The notes below the pieces were generated by a model that searched no databases, was not told where the DNA came from, and saw only the letters and a program-made list of their open reading frames with translations. Shown here piece by piece: positions 27,376 to 35,716 of a stretch of DNA of 64,000 nucleotides; the first letter of the stretch is position 1, and the number at the start of each line of letters is the position of its first letter. Position numbers and translations under genes: made by a program. Location of the stretch: positions 1-64,000 of the forward strand of contig QUFC01000008.1 of NCBI GenBank assembly GCA_003478355.1, in the 5' to 3' direction. Source of the stretch: Lachnospiraceae bacterium AM48-27BH (GTDB lineage: Bacteria; Bacillota; Clostridia; Lachnospirales; Lachnospiraceae).

Positions 27376-27723
27376 TCATTTCTTCTTTTTTGCTTCTCCC
27401 ACCCCAAAATCCATGGTGACATGATCCGGATATTTCGATTCCAAGAGCATATATCCGCCCAGGATCGTCTCGGTTACCGTGTTCATTTCCTGCATATGGG
27501 TAGGGCGGACCGTGGCTTTTACAGAGGCATAGCCATCTTCCAGGAGATAGTCCAGTTCTCCAAACGCATTTCTCTCCTGCATATTGAGCAACATCTGTAC
27601 CAGTGTGTAGGTGATTGCTGACACTGCTGCACATACAATATCATTTCCTGACTTGAATCCTGCGTGACCTTTGATTTCCCATTCATACCGGTTCTTTTCA
27701 TTCTTACTTGTGATTGTTACCAT
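27376..27723 (-). CDS. prp: phage-encoded Prp family cysteine protease
   Basis: A 115-residue protein. GHAGFKSGNDIVCAAVSA carries the catalytic His20 and Cys31 of the Prp family. In Firmicutes the host Prp removes the N-terminal extension of ribosomal protein L27. Here the gene lies between portal and scaffold, and both scaffold and capsid proteins carry an L27-like motif (LNLQLF, LNLRLF) at residues 8-13. I infer that this enzyme matures phage head proteins. The C-terminal KKKK is unusual. Confidence 0.85.
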   Translation of the reverse strand: MVTITSKNEKNRYEWEIKGHAGFKSGNDIVCAAVSAITYTLVQMLLNMQERNAFGELDYLLEDGYASVKATVRPTHMQEMNTVTETILGGYMLLESKYPDHVTMDFGVGEAKKKK

Positions 27724-27726
27724 CTC

Positions 27727-29615
27727 TTATACCTTCGGGGACGCTATCTGGGCTGCTTTCGTCCTTGCCTTTCCTGCCTGTGAATTTTCTGCTTTTTTTG
27801 TCACTTCACCGATCGCATTTCTTTCCAGCGTATCCGTGCTCTCCGGCATCTGTGGTGTTACCGGTGCCGCCTGAATCCCCTGTGTTCCCAGTGCGTCTAG
27901 GATTCTGGTATCTCCGGTACTATCCGCAATCAACTGCGCCATCTGAGCCATAGACGCCTGTAACTGCTGGATCTGCTGGTACATCATGCCGTTCTCCTGG
28001 ATTCTCTGCATCACCGTGTCCTTACCTTCAAAATCCATCATGTCTATACAGGCATACGCCTGGTCTGCGTATTCCGGATTAAACACACCCATGCCATACA
28101 ATTCCTTTGCCAGTTCGTTTTGGGCGATCTTTGAAAATGGGCTGGCTTTCTGTGGGCGTACCATAATATCAAATACCGGCATCCTTCCAGCGATCTCCAC
28201 TCCAAACTCCATGCCATCTCCCTGCATCTGTAATGCATCATTGTCAAATGTCACAAACTGCTGCTGATTATTTGGTCCGTCAATCCGGAAGCATCTTGGC
28301 GCATCGTAGAACTGCCTGATCCGTTCAATTACCATATAACAAATTTGTTTAAACGTCCGATAGGATGATTTGATCATGTCTCTGGATGTCTTACTTCCTG
28401 CCTCCTGTAATGCTGCAATGGCAGACGCTGCCGTGACTCCGGATGTTGTGGTTCCCTGGCTAAAATCCCGGTTTCCGGACGTTTCTTTCAGTTCATCTAT
28501 CTTATCGGTCTTGATCTTCAAGTACGTCTGTGGAATTTCCCTGGTTTCAATCTGTCTGATCCCCGTATCATCCAGCGATCCGGCTACATGGACAAATTCT
28601 TTGGACATATCGGCATATTCTTCTTCATTCACACTTCCGCTGTCCTTTACCCACCAGCGTGGCTTTGACAGGTTCACTGCGCTCTTTAAAAACGCCGAAT
28701 CCATCTTGTCTATGTACATCTGCGGGTCCCGCATAATATCAATATATCCAAATCCTGCAGGAGTTCCCTTTTCTCTAAATAAAACATCAAAGATCACCGG
28801 ATAGTCCCCATCATCATAAAAACCCCGCTCAGCGCACGCAGGATCGTTTTCAGAGGCATATAGAACAGTATCGTTGACATACTTTACATAGTGGAGCACC
28901 CCGCCCTTTTGTAATACCAGTCAACCACTGCCACCTTATCCGTGGTATCCACCGTATCATCATAGTGGTACTCTGAGATCTGGAAGTTTCCATTCTTTTC
29001 TCCCTTATACTGTGGATACTGCTCCATTAAAACGTCCTGATCCATCAATTCCACAATGAATAGATTCCTGGATTTCTGGATATCCTGGATTCCGGGCTCC
29101 CAGAAGATATTTAACAGATCCAGAACCTTCACATCTACATCTCCCAGACCATTTAACAGCGTCTTGTTCCAAAATACGCCATAGGCTGCTGTTCCGCCTT
29201 TTAGCTTGTCCCACCATGCGTCGGAATAGGTGGCTTCAAACTCATTATTTTCCAGAACAACCGGAATGATATCACTTAATTTTGACGCTGTGGACTTATC
29301 GGACTCTTCCCTGGGCAATACATTCGGTTCTGGGTAATTGTCCATGGCATCAGCGTGCTTATTGTTGATAGAGTTAAATAACCAGGCAGATGTAGGCCGC
29401 GGATCGTTCTTGCTCATGGTCTTCGCTTCAAACTGCGCCCAATGGTTTAGTTTCCAATACTCTTCGTTCTCGATCAGCCTGGTTTCCAGGTTCTTCTTGC
29501 CCTGTTTGTACTTTTCCAGAATCCTGGTTGCTTCCATGATCCTGGCTTTCCAGATTTCGGCCTGCTGCACCGATTCCGATTCCTGCTGCAGGTTCTGGTT
29601 TCTTATCTCATCCAT
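27727..29615 (-). pseudogene. portal protein, interrupted by one frameshift
   Basis: Two frames, 28884-29615 (243 codons) and 27727-28899 (390 codons), make one podovirus-type portal. The first ends VVDWYYKRAG and then goes out of frame; the second starts just before with VLHYVKYVND, which fits straight on. The run at about 28906-28909 has four A where five would restore YKKGGVLHYV. The N-terminal half holds a coiled coil (EATRILEKYKQGKKNLE); the second part holds the portal core and ends in a Gln/Met-rich helix (QQIQQLQASMAQMAQ). It would form the dodecameric DNA gate. The shift is more likely a sequence deletion than programmed frameshifting, since no X-XXY-YYZ heptamer is in frame. Confidence 0.82.
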
Positions 29616-29625
29616 AGACTCCTCC

Positions 29626-31089
29626 TTACATGCGATAGAAATAGTATTTATCTGTTACCCTCTGGTCCTCAAACAGATCCAGTGGGTCTTCTTGTGGTAT
29701 CGGCTGCATCATATTCCTTCTTGGATTGATCGGATGTTCCATTAAAACATAACGGCATTCATCATAGATATGATCTTCTCCGGTGGTATCAATATCCTCT
29801 ACTTTACTCTGGTCATATACCAGGGCTGGTACCGTCCGAATGAACTGCTTGCAGCTTCGAAATATATAAAGCATCGGCCGCCCATTTTTATCAAATGCAA
29901 GCCGATAGTGGTACTGCATCTTTCCGGCCAAACGTGTATTGTCACCAGGGCTAAAGTACACTCCACATTTTTCCATCATTTCTGCTACCGATTCCCCGCG
30001 GGACTTGTCCCAGATGGAAGGATCTGCGATTCCGATCACTTTCTTTCCTTTCAGGTTTGGATCTGATGCTTCAATCTCCTTGATTCCCTGCGCCATTTCC
30101 TGCGGCGTGATCTTAATTCCTGTGTTCGGTTCTTTTGTGCATCCGTACCACTCCTTGATCCGGTATATGCATCCATCATGATCAACCGCATGCCAACCAA
30201 CGGAAAATGGTTTGGCGTATCCGAAGTCAAACCCTCTATAGATCTTCCAGGTTGGAGGGATCAGAAAATCATTGATCACATGGGTATATCGCTGCGTATG
30301 ATATCCAGCCGGGTCATTTCTCCATTCGGTAAATACCTGTCCGCTGAAAGAATCCCAGTTTCCATACAATAACGCCTGCTGCTCTGCTTCCGGAAGCATT
30401 GCCAGATTGGCGATGTAGTTCGGATCATTCTCCATCAACGCCCGGTTATCAAACACCGTTGATGGCACAAAAATACGTTTTCTGGTTCGGTTGATCGGTT
30501 TTCCATCCGGTCCGACAATTGTTAGTTTCTCCGTGATCGGTGTCATTGGCTGTGCTGCCGCGATAAACCGTTCTTTCACCCAACCATGACCGATCCCTCC
30601 AGGGTTTGCCGTTGCCCGCATATAAACCCTGGTTCCCGGACCGGAAGGACGGTTTCTGGAGAACATATAGGAGTATTCGTCCCATGTGAAATGGGTCAGC
30701 TCATCAAAGATAATCAGATCATATCGTTTACCTTGGTAATTTGTTCGGTCTTTGGTATGCTGCATGGATCCAAAAAACACTTTGGCGCCACTGGGAAATC
30801 TCCAGAAATGCCCTGACTCGTTATATCTGGCTCCTGGATATGCCATTTTATAGAGATCACGGCTGCGGTCAATCAGTTCCGATAGCTGTGGATATGTCTT
30901 TCTTAAGATCAAAGCTCGGTAATGTGGAATGTGGACCTGTCTTAATGCTTCGGCCAGCATGCAGTCAGACTTCCCGCCTCCAGCAGCGCCACCATACAGG
31001 GCTTCATATTCTGGGCGTTCCATCAATATCCGCTGCTTTGGCTGTGGCTGCCAGATCACCTTCCTATTGTTTTTCATTCTCGCTTCCAT
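29626..31089 (-). CDS. terL: terminase large subunit
   Basis: A 487-residue packaging motor. YGGAAGGGKSD (residues 32-42) is the Walker A motif and DLIIFDELTHF (124-134) is Walker B with catalytic Glu130. The C-terminal nuclease part shows GFDFGYAKPFS and VIGIADPSIWD, with acidic residues expected for the RNase H-like nuclease. It is intact. Its start overlaps the end of the small subunit gene by 26 bp. Confidence 0.93.
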   Translation of the reverse strand: MEARMKNNRKVIWQPQPKQRILMERPEYEALYGGAAGGGKSDCMLAEALRQVHIPHYRALILRKTYPQLSELIDRSRDLYKMAYPGARYNESGHFWRFPSGAKVFFGSMQHTKDRTNYQGKRYDLIIFDELTHFTWDEYSYMFSRNRPSGPGTRVYMRATANPGGIGHGWVKERFIAAAQPMTPITEKLTIVGPDGKPINRTRKRIFVPSTVFDNRALMENDPNYIANLAMLPEAEQQALLYGNWDSFSGQVFTEWRNDPAGYHTQRYTHVINDFLIPPTWKIYRGFDFGYAKPFSVGWHAVDHDGCIYRIKEWYGCTKEPNTGIKITPQEMAQGIKEIEASDPNLKGKKVIGIADPSIWDKSRGESVAEMMEKCGVYFSPGDNTRLAGKMQYHYRLAFDKNGRPMLYIFRSCKQFIRTVPALVYDQSKVEDIDTTGEDHIYDECRYVLMEHPINPRRNMMQPIPQEDPLDLFEDQRVTDKYYFYRM

Positions 31090-31966
31090 CTTCTTCCCCG
31101 TCTGTCTCCGGTAAAACTGGTGCCAGCATGATCACGCCAGTCTCATCTTCTTCGATCTGCCCATCAGATACCCTTCGTTTTAACAGTTCAATTCTTGCCT
31201 TCTGCTCCTCGGTTGCCAGGTCCATATGTTCTGACAGCCAGCGCATGGCCATCATTTTATCCAGTAATTTGATACTTGCCCCGTCTTTTCCCTGCCGGAT
31301 CTCGCTGATCAGGAAGCCATCCACCTCTTTGGCATCCTTAAACCGCATCCAGTTGACCGTTTTCATCATGGGTTCCTTTTTTCCATTCTTTCCTTTTACC
31401 ATGACAGGCCCATACATGGACATCACCGGCACCTGCTCCGTACCGAAGTCTACAAACTCCGTAATGTCAGAAAAAGCAATATCGATGTAGCGGTCAAAAA
31501 TGTCTTCTTCCTTCAAAAATTCACGCACCAGGCGGTCTCTTTTCAAGGACTCTATCTCGGACGAAATCTTAGCATTTCTTAGCATCCTGCAACCGTTCAC
31601 CATTGCCGTCTTATAATCCACTCCATACGCCTTCTGGTAGGCCTTCGTCGCATTAAAACACCGGACAAAATATAAGCAGAACAATAGCTGCTGGTCATTC
31701 AGATCGCTGCTGCCCACGGCTTCTATGTCCTGCTCAATGGTCTTGGTTTTCTTCTGGATTTCTTTTTCCGAACGTTCGCTATTCAATTCTGAACGTTCGG
31801 AATTCTTTTCTGTCCACTTTCCTTCGTACTTCCACCTCCGCAGTGTCCCCGGTTTGATACCATACTGCCTGGCGATCTCTGCCAGTTTCCACCCCTCCTC
31901 ATACAAGGCTTTTGCCTGGACTTTTAGCTGCTCCGTCTGGGGATCTGCCTTTCTTCCTCTTTTCAC
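31064..31966 (-). CDS. terS: terminase small subunit
   Basis: A 300-residue DNA-binding subunit. Residues 20-50 form a helix-turn-helix (EIARQYGIKPGTLRRWKYEG). Residues 55-70 are a repeated linker (NSERSE twice). The middle (DLNDQQLLFCLYFVRCFNAT, KAYQKAYG) is the terminase_2 core with its typical Ala-Tyr pattern. The start is a GTG with AGGTGAG upstream. It is the first late gene after the early terminator. Confidence 0.88.
   Translation of the reverse strand: MKRGRKADPQTEQLKVQAKALYEEGWKLAEIARQYGIKPGTLRRWKYEGKWTEKNSERSELNSERSEKEIQKKTKTIEQDIEAVGSSDLNDQQLLFCLYFVRCFNATKAYQKAYGVDYKTAMVNGCRMLRNAKISSEIESLKRDRLVREFLKEEDIFDRYIDIAFSDITEFVDFGTEQVPVMSMYGPVMVKGKNGKKEPMMKTVNWMRFKDAKEVDGFLISEIRQGKDGASIKLLDKMMAMRWLSEHMDLATEEQKARIELLKRRVSDGQIEEDETGVIMLAPVLPETDGEEDGSENEKQ
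31770..31798. repeat. paired GAACGTTC palindromes inside terS
   Basis: Two copies of GAACGTTC (31770-31777, 31791-31798) lie 21 bp apart, two helical turns, inside a 21-bp in-frame duplication that codes NSERSE twice. This may be only a coding repeat, or a candidate packaging (pac) site, since pac sites often lie within terS. Confidence 0.45.
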
Positions 31967-32027
31967 CTGCTCTCACCTCACGATCTCCCTTTATTATCCA
32001 TTTTTCTCCCTTCTTGTTCTCCCACCC

Positions 32028-32066
32028 AAAGAAAAAGAGGTAACAGGTTCCACGCCTGCTGCCTCC
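32028..32066 (-). terminator. intrinsic terminator between early and late genes
   Basis: On the minus strand AGGCAGCAGG pairs with CCTGTTACCT (one mismatch, one G-T) and is followed by CTTTTTCTTT. It separates the early gene set from terS, so late transcription would need a new start or antitermination. Confidence 0.65.
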
Positions 32067-32080
32067 TTTGCTCCTCTGTT

Positions 32081-32395
32081 CTATTTTTGTTCTTCTACTT
32101 TCTTGAACTTGATCGTCTTCTTTTCATCGTCATACTGATTCATCCAGTGATAGTGTCTCTCTCGGTTTAACTCTTCCACTGTGATCTCGAAGGTTTCCTT
32201 TCCGACCTTGTCCGCAACCGCCTCTACAAATATGCCTGCTGCCCTGGCAACTCCTCTCTCCTTGCTTATGGCCACTTCACGGTTGACAATCATCTTTCTC
32301 AACGCACGTTCACCGCGTTCCATGCACTCAATCTTCTTCTGAAGCTCTTTATTTTTTCTCTTCTCAGCCTTTAATCTTTTTGCTAATGTCTTCAT
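32081..32395 (-). CDS. small coiled-coil phage protein, unknown function
   Basis: 104 residues, starting MKTLAKRLKAEKRKNKELQK with a clear GGAGGAG site; the ATG is at 32395. The first 45 residues form a basic coiled coil; the rest contains AAGIFVEAVADKVGKETFEI. No family recognised. Last gene of the early set. Confidence 0.6.
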   Translation of the reverse strand: MKTLAKRLKAEKRKNKELQKKIECMERGERALRKMIVNREVAISKERGVARAAGIFVEAVADKVGKETFEITVEELNRERHYHWMNQYDDEKKTIKFKKVEEQK

Positions 32396-32750
32396 GTTCT
32401 TTCTCCTCCATATAGTCAAATATTGAGATCTGCTCAATAGCCTCTCTTGGCGGCCGGATCTCCAGCTCCTCGTACTCCTCATACTGGTCAGTCTCCGGTT
32501 CCAGATCTGGGTTATCCTTGTATTTCTGGTAAATTGCCTGGTAATATGGGCAATCCGTATATCCCTGGCATGCACAAAACATATTCAGCCACGCCTCGGT
32601 TTCCTCTACATCATAAAAACGCAGTTGGTTTCTTACCAGGAATCCCATCTTGTTTCTGATCCGTTCACAGGTCACGGTACTTTGCCACCTGCCGTTTGAT
32701 TTTGCGTGTGTGATATAAAATGGACATTGAATCACTTCCATGTTCGGCAT
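32364..32750 (-). CDS. Cys-containing early phage protein, unknown function
   Basis: A 128-residue protein with CPFYITHAKSNGRWQSTVTC and FCACQGYTDCPYYQ; the spaced cysteines suggest a small zinc-binding fold. The acidic tail ends EKEHEDISKKIKG. It overlaps the next gene by 32 bp, which is supported by separate ribosome sites. Confidence 0.65.
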   Translation of the reverse strand: MPNMEVIQCPFYITHAKSNGRWQSTVTCERIRNKMGFLVRNQLRFYDVEETEAWLNMFCACQGYTDCPYYQAIYQKYKDNPDLEPETDQYEEYEELEIRPPREAIEQISIFDYMEEKEHEDISKKIKG

Positions 32751-32769
32751 TTTCCGCTACCTCTTTTCT

Positions 32770-32943
32770 TTATTTCTTCTTCACCGGCGGCATCCGGTAC
32801 CGTTTATCCGGACACAGCGGTGTATAGCAATACGGCGGCAATGGCTTTTCTCCTGGGTGCAGGATGTAGTCCTCGTATTCTGTCTGCTTGGCTATGTTTT
32901 TCATTCTCCCTCTAAAGTCTTTTTCTTTCTGGGTTTCTCTCAT
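32770..32943 (-). CDS. small early phage protein, unknown function
   Basis: 57 residues from ATG 32943 (GGAGAAAAAG upstream). Basic N-terminus (RETQKEKDFRGRMKN) and Cys/Pro-rich end (PPYCYTPLCPDKRYRMPP). No family recognised. Confidence 0.55.
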   Translation of the reverse strand: MRETQKEKDFRGRMKNIAKQTEYEDYILHPGEKPLPPYCYTPLCPDKRYRMPPVKKK

Positions 32944-33212
32944 CTTCTTTTTCTCCAACTATTCGCCTTTTCCGAACTGTTGTCCTTTTCCTCCCATCCA
33001 ACAGTGATTTCAAAAATCATTTCTAGACCTGTAGGTCTGTACATTTTTTCTTCAACAAATGGTACTGCATTTTCTGGAATATCGTTTATAACTTCCTGAA
33101 AAAGTTCTCTTTCCTTCTCACCCAGAGCGAATTGCCCAGCTATATCTCCTTTTAATGCAAATACGTCATAAAGGTCAATTCTCACTTTTTTCTTAACTAC
33201 TCTACCATTCAT
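32940..33212 (-). CDS. small early phage protein, unknown function
   Basis: 90 residues, beta-rich centre (KVRIDLYDVFALKGDIAGQF) and a charged tail. It overlaps neighbours by 4 bp on each side, which supports it as a real gene in an operon. No family recognised. Confidence 0.6.
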   Translation of the reverse strand: MNGRVVKKKVRIDLYDVFALKGDIAGQFALGEKERELFQEVINDIPENAVPFVEEKMYRPTGLEMIFEITVGWEEKDNSSEKANSWRKRR

Positions 33213-33667
33213 TTTTCTCTATATACCTCCGACAATGGCATCCAGGCATTTACAAACAATCCGAATGATATGTAACTCTCATCCTCATCACCTGGATAAA
33301 ATGCCCCATTTCCATTTTCGTCAACTTCATATCGTGCAATGTCCGAAAGAGTGGCATTTTCGAATGACACAAGTACATATCCTTCTGGTTTTGGCAACTT
33401 CTCCGTTACTGGAATCCATCGATATTTTTCCCGTTCTTCTTGGAGTTCCTTCATCAATCGACTTGCCTGACTCTTGCTAAAATCATTGACCCTCTCAACC
33501 TCTTCTGGGCTGAGATCTGTATTCTCATAATCTCTCAGCTTGCACAGTGCTCCATACAGCTTTTCTGCCACATCTTTTGTGATTGTACTCCCAGCACGTA
33601 ATTGGTCCCACTTCACACCTTTCAAGCACCAGTTTCCTTGATCATCCCGCTGTGTCAATCTCTCCAT
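33209..33667 (-). CDS. DUF551 domain-containing phage protein
   Basis: About 152 residues from ATG 33667, preceded by AAAGGAGG. The N-terminal half is charged (LYGALCKLRDYENTDLSPEE). The C-terminal half, YRWIPVTEKLPKPEGYVLVS through NAWMPLSEVY, is the DUF551 pattern (W-I-x-V-x-x-x-L-P ... W-x-P-L-P). The function is unknown; the domain is common in phage early genes. Confidence 0.8.
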   Translation of the reverse strand: MERLTQRDDQGNWCLKGVKWDQLRAGSTITKDVAEKLYGALCKLRDYENTDLSPEEVERVNDFSKSQASRLMKELQEEREKYRWIPVTEKLPKPEGYVLVSFENATLSDIARYEVDENGNGAFYPGDEDESYISFGLFVNAWMPLSEVYREK

Positions 33668-34136
33668 CTCCGTCCTCCTTTCCGAGTTCTCCATCCTCGG
33701 TCGTTACATATTTCACCCCATACTTCTTCCAGGTCTCTTCCCGGTAGTTCCGAATGTCCGCGTTCTCATCCGCACAGATCCGGTTTACTTCGTCCACAAC
33801 CGCTTCGGAAAACTGCAATAATTTTGATCGGTGATCTCCTGCGTCTTTCACCGGTTTCCAGTGGAATTTTTCACATAGTATCCTGGCCGGTACCGACATG
33901 AGCAATGTCAGTACCTTTAGCATCCGTTCCTCTTCATTCTTTCCGCCCAGTTCTGCCGCCATGGAATCCCACTTTTTCTGCACATAGGCATTCATTTCCT
34001 TCTGGATTTCCTCTTTTTTGTCCTGGATCGCCTGCTGCCGGATCTCTTCGATCTGTTCCAGTGTGTACTGGTAGTACACTGGCTTCTTCCCTACCAGCTT
34101 CTCCAAGCGTCTTCGCTCTGCTCTCTTCAGTTCCAT
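33642..34136 (-). CDS. early phage protein, helical, unknown function
   Basis: 164 residues. N-terminal LKRAERRRLEKLVGKKPVYY, a central helix (EEIRQQAIQDKKEEIQKEMN) and an acidic tail. MSVPARILCEKFHWKP recurs in phage early proteins of Clostridia, as far as I can recall, but I assign no function. Confidence 0.6.
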   Translation of the reverse strand: MELKRAERRRLEKLVGKKPVYYQYTLEQIEEIRQQAIQDKKEEIQKEMNAYVQKKWDSMAAELGGKNEEERMLKVLTLLMSVPARILCEKFHWKPVKDAGDHRSKLLQFSEAVVDEVNRICADENADIRNYREETWKKYGVKYVTTEDGELGKEDGDGEIDTAG

Positions 34137-34169
34137 CTCACATGATTACCCCTATCTTTCTGTCCGCTT

Positions 34170-34910
34170 CTAGTTAAACGGCAGCCCTTCATCCTCAACT
34201 CCGTCCGGAATATTCATAAATCCGTCCCCGATATCGCTTGGTGTCTCCTGCTGCTGCCGTCCTCCGCCATTTTGTCCACCTTTACTATCTGCGAACTCCT
34301 GATCATCCACAATTACATCCGTGGTATACACCTTCTGACCGTCCCGGTTTGTATAGCTGCCTGTCTGAATCCGCCCGGCGATCAACACACGCTGGCCCTG
34401 ACGGAAGTATTTCTCGGCAAACTCTCCAGCTTTGTCAAAGGCAATGCAGTTGATAAAATCCGCCTGCTGTCCATTGCCATCCTGGCTTTTGCGTCCTCTG
34501 CGTTCCACTGCCAGCGTATATCTGGCAATCGCCATAGATCGCTCGCCCTGGGAATATCTCACCTCTGGATCTCTGGTAAGTCTCCCCATCAACACTACTT
34601 TGTTCATTTTCTCATCCTCCTGGATATAATTTTTTCCGAAGATCTGGATAAACATCTCCCTGGAACCATAAATCTGTTCAAAGGTTCTCTGCCCTGCTTC
34701 TTTTAATTTCTGATCCAATTTCTTATTTTGCCCGTGGACACCATCCAGATTATCCCGATGGCACCTGCTGCACAGATGCACTTTAAGGCCGTATTTTTCC
34801 GACTTTTTGCGGTTTGCCACTCCGTAAAAGACATGATGCTCTTCCGGTGCATACGCCCCACACGCCCAGCAGACCCGATTCTTCGGGTCTTCCATGATGC
34901 TCTTTGCCAC
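34170..34910 (-). CDS. ssb: HNH-like zinc protein fused to single-stranded DNA-binding protein
   Basis: 246 residues. Residues 1-100 form a Cys/His zinc domain (CWACGAYAPEEHHVFYG, HLCSRCHRDNLDGVHGQN) of the HNH/DUF968 type. From residue 102 it is a standard SSB: MNKVVLMGRLTRDPEVRYSQ, then QRVLIAGRIQTGSYTNRDG, ending in the acidic tip DEGLPFN, the usual protein-docking tail. CCAGGAGG lies eight bases before the internal ATG at 34607, so free SSB is very likely also made. These are normally two genes; the fusion may be real or due to a lost base near the join. It precedes the HUH replication gene set. Confidence 0.83.
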   Translation of the reverse strand: MAKSIMEDPKNRVCWACGAYAPEEHHVFYGVANRKKSEKYGLKVHLCSRCHRDNLDGVHGQNKKLDQKLKEAGQRTFEQIYGSREMFIQIFGKNYIQEDEKMNKVVLMGRLTRDPEVRYSQGERSMAIARYTLAVERRGRKSQDGNGQQADFINCIAFDKAGEFAEKYFRQGQRVLIAGRIQTGSYTNRDGQKVYTTDVIVDDQEFADSKGGQNGGGRQQQETPSDIGDGFMNIPDGVEDEGLPFN

Positions 34911-34945
34911 ATCATACTTCCTCGCTTTCTGTTTTTGTCACTGTT

Positions 34946-35341
34946 TTATTGACAGAAATCCCCCCCCTTGGCGGTAATTTTCATCTTGATCTTGAGTCCA
35001 TTTCCCACATCTACCGCTACTCCTGTCACTTCATCGTCTGCAAGCATATCTGATGCTTCTTTCAAAAAATTAATAAGGGGCGGATACTTCTCCCGCATCT
35101 CTTTACTGAATTTGTTTTCAATCGCCTTGTGTGCCCTTTCTTTTCTCTTTTTCTTCTGTGCATAAAGTTTTGCCTCCGGGCAATCACACAGTTCCGTTAC
35201 CGCTTCATCCACATCTTCCTGCTCCCAAAACTTTAACGTCTCGATCCGGCTCATCTGCCCGCAGAAACGGCAGGCTCCTTCCTGGAGGATCACTCCCTCC
35301 GGTCTTTCCCTCTTGAATTCTTCCACATCTGTTGATAACAT
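34946..35341 (-). CDS. zinc-finger-like early phage protein, unknown function
   Basis: 131 residues. CRFCGQMSRIE and LCDCPEAKLYAQ supply four cysteines in two CxxC/CxC pairs, so a zinc site is likely. The C-terminal half is helical then beta-rich (EVTGVAVDVGNGLKIKMKIT). The gene starts 1 bp from the RNase H-like gene stop. Confidence 0.65.
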   Translation of the reverse strand: MLSTDVEEFKRERPEGVILQEGACRFCGQMSRIETLKFWEQEDVDEAVTELCDCPEAKLYAQKKKRKERAHKAIENKFSKEMREKYPPLINFLKEASDMLADDEVTGVAVDVGNGLKIKMKITAKGGDFCQ

Positions 35342-35342
35342 C

Positions 35343-35714
35343 TCATCGTTCTCCTTTCACATATTCAAACACCACGCTATGTGGCGCCATTTTCTCTCTT
35401 AAGCACTTCCACTCTTCCAAATTTCTCGGTGGTTTCCCATTCGGCTTGATCCAGCCGTTCTTTTCCCACCTGGTCACCCAGCCGTTTTGAAAGCAGGCCA
35501 CAATATAGTCCGATTCACACCGAACTTTTACCATACATGCTTTATTCAGGACACCAAACGCTTCCGTCATGGCCTGCAGATAGTTACCATTGATCGTCGC
35601 TTCCCGTTCCCCGCTGACTTCCCGGCTATGTACCTTTCCTTCTTTATCCTCAAAATGGAGAAACGCCCAGTAATTCTTTGCGTTTGCGCCCACATTGATC
35701 GTCACTTCATACAT
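35343..35714 (-). CDS. RNase H-like family protein
   Basis: 123 residues from ATG 35714 (AGGAGG eight bases upstream; the frame begins at a GTG that overlaps the site). GEREATINGNYLQAMTEAFG, VRCESDYIVACFQNGWVTRW and PRNLEEWKCLREKMAP resemble the central part of RNase HI-like phage proteins (Glu, then an Asp-containing strand, then G-W-x-K-N). The first catalytic Asp and the C-terminal His/Asp are not obvious, so activity is uncertain. Confidence 0.65.
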   Translation of the reverse strand: MYEVTINVGANAKNYWAFLHFEDKEGKVHSREVSGEREATINGNYLQAMTEAFGVLNKACMVKVRCESDYIVACFQNGWVTRWEKNGWIKPNGKPPRNLEEWKCLREKMAPHSVVFEYVKGER

Positions 35715-35716
35715 CC

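Noticed and set aside
28884-28920. Programmed -1 frameshift in the portal gene
   Set aside because: The in-frame sequence is C AAA AGG G, with no X-XXY-YYZ heptamer and no clear downstream structure. Other genes show the same kind of one-base loss, so an error or mutation is simpler.
32395-32575. Extended N-terminus for the 104-residue coiled-coil gene
   Set aside because: It is Arg/Thr-rich and lies over the adjacent gene in another frame; the internal ATG at 32395 has GGAGGAG.
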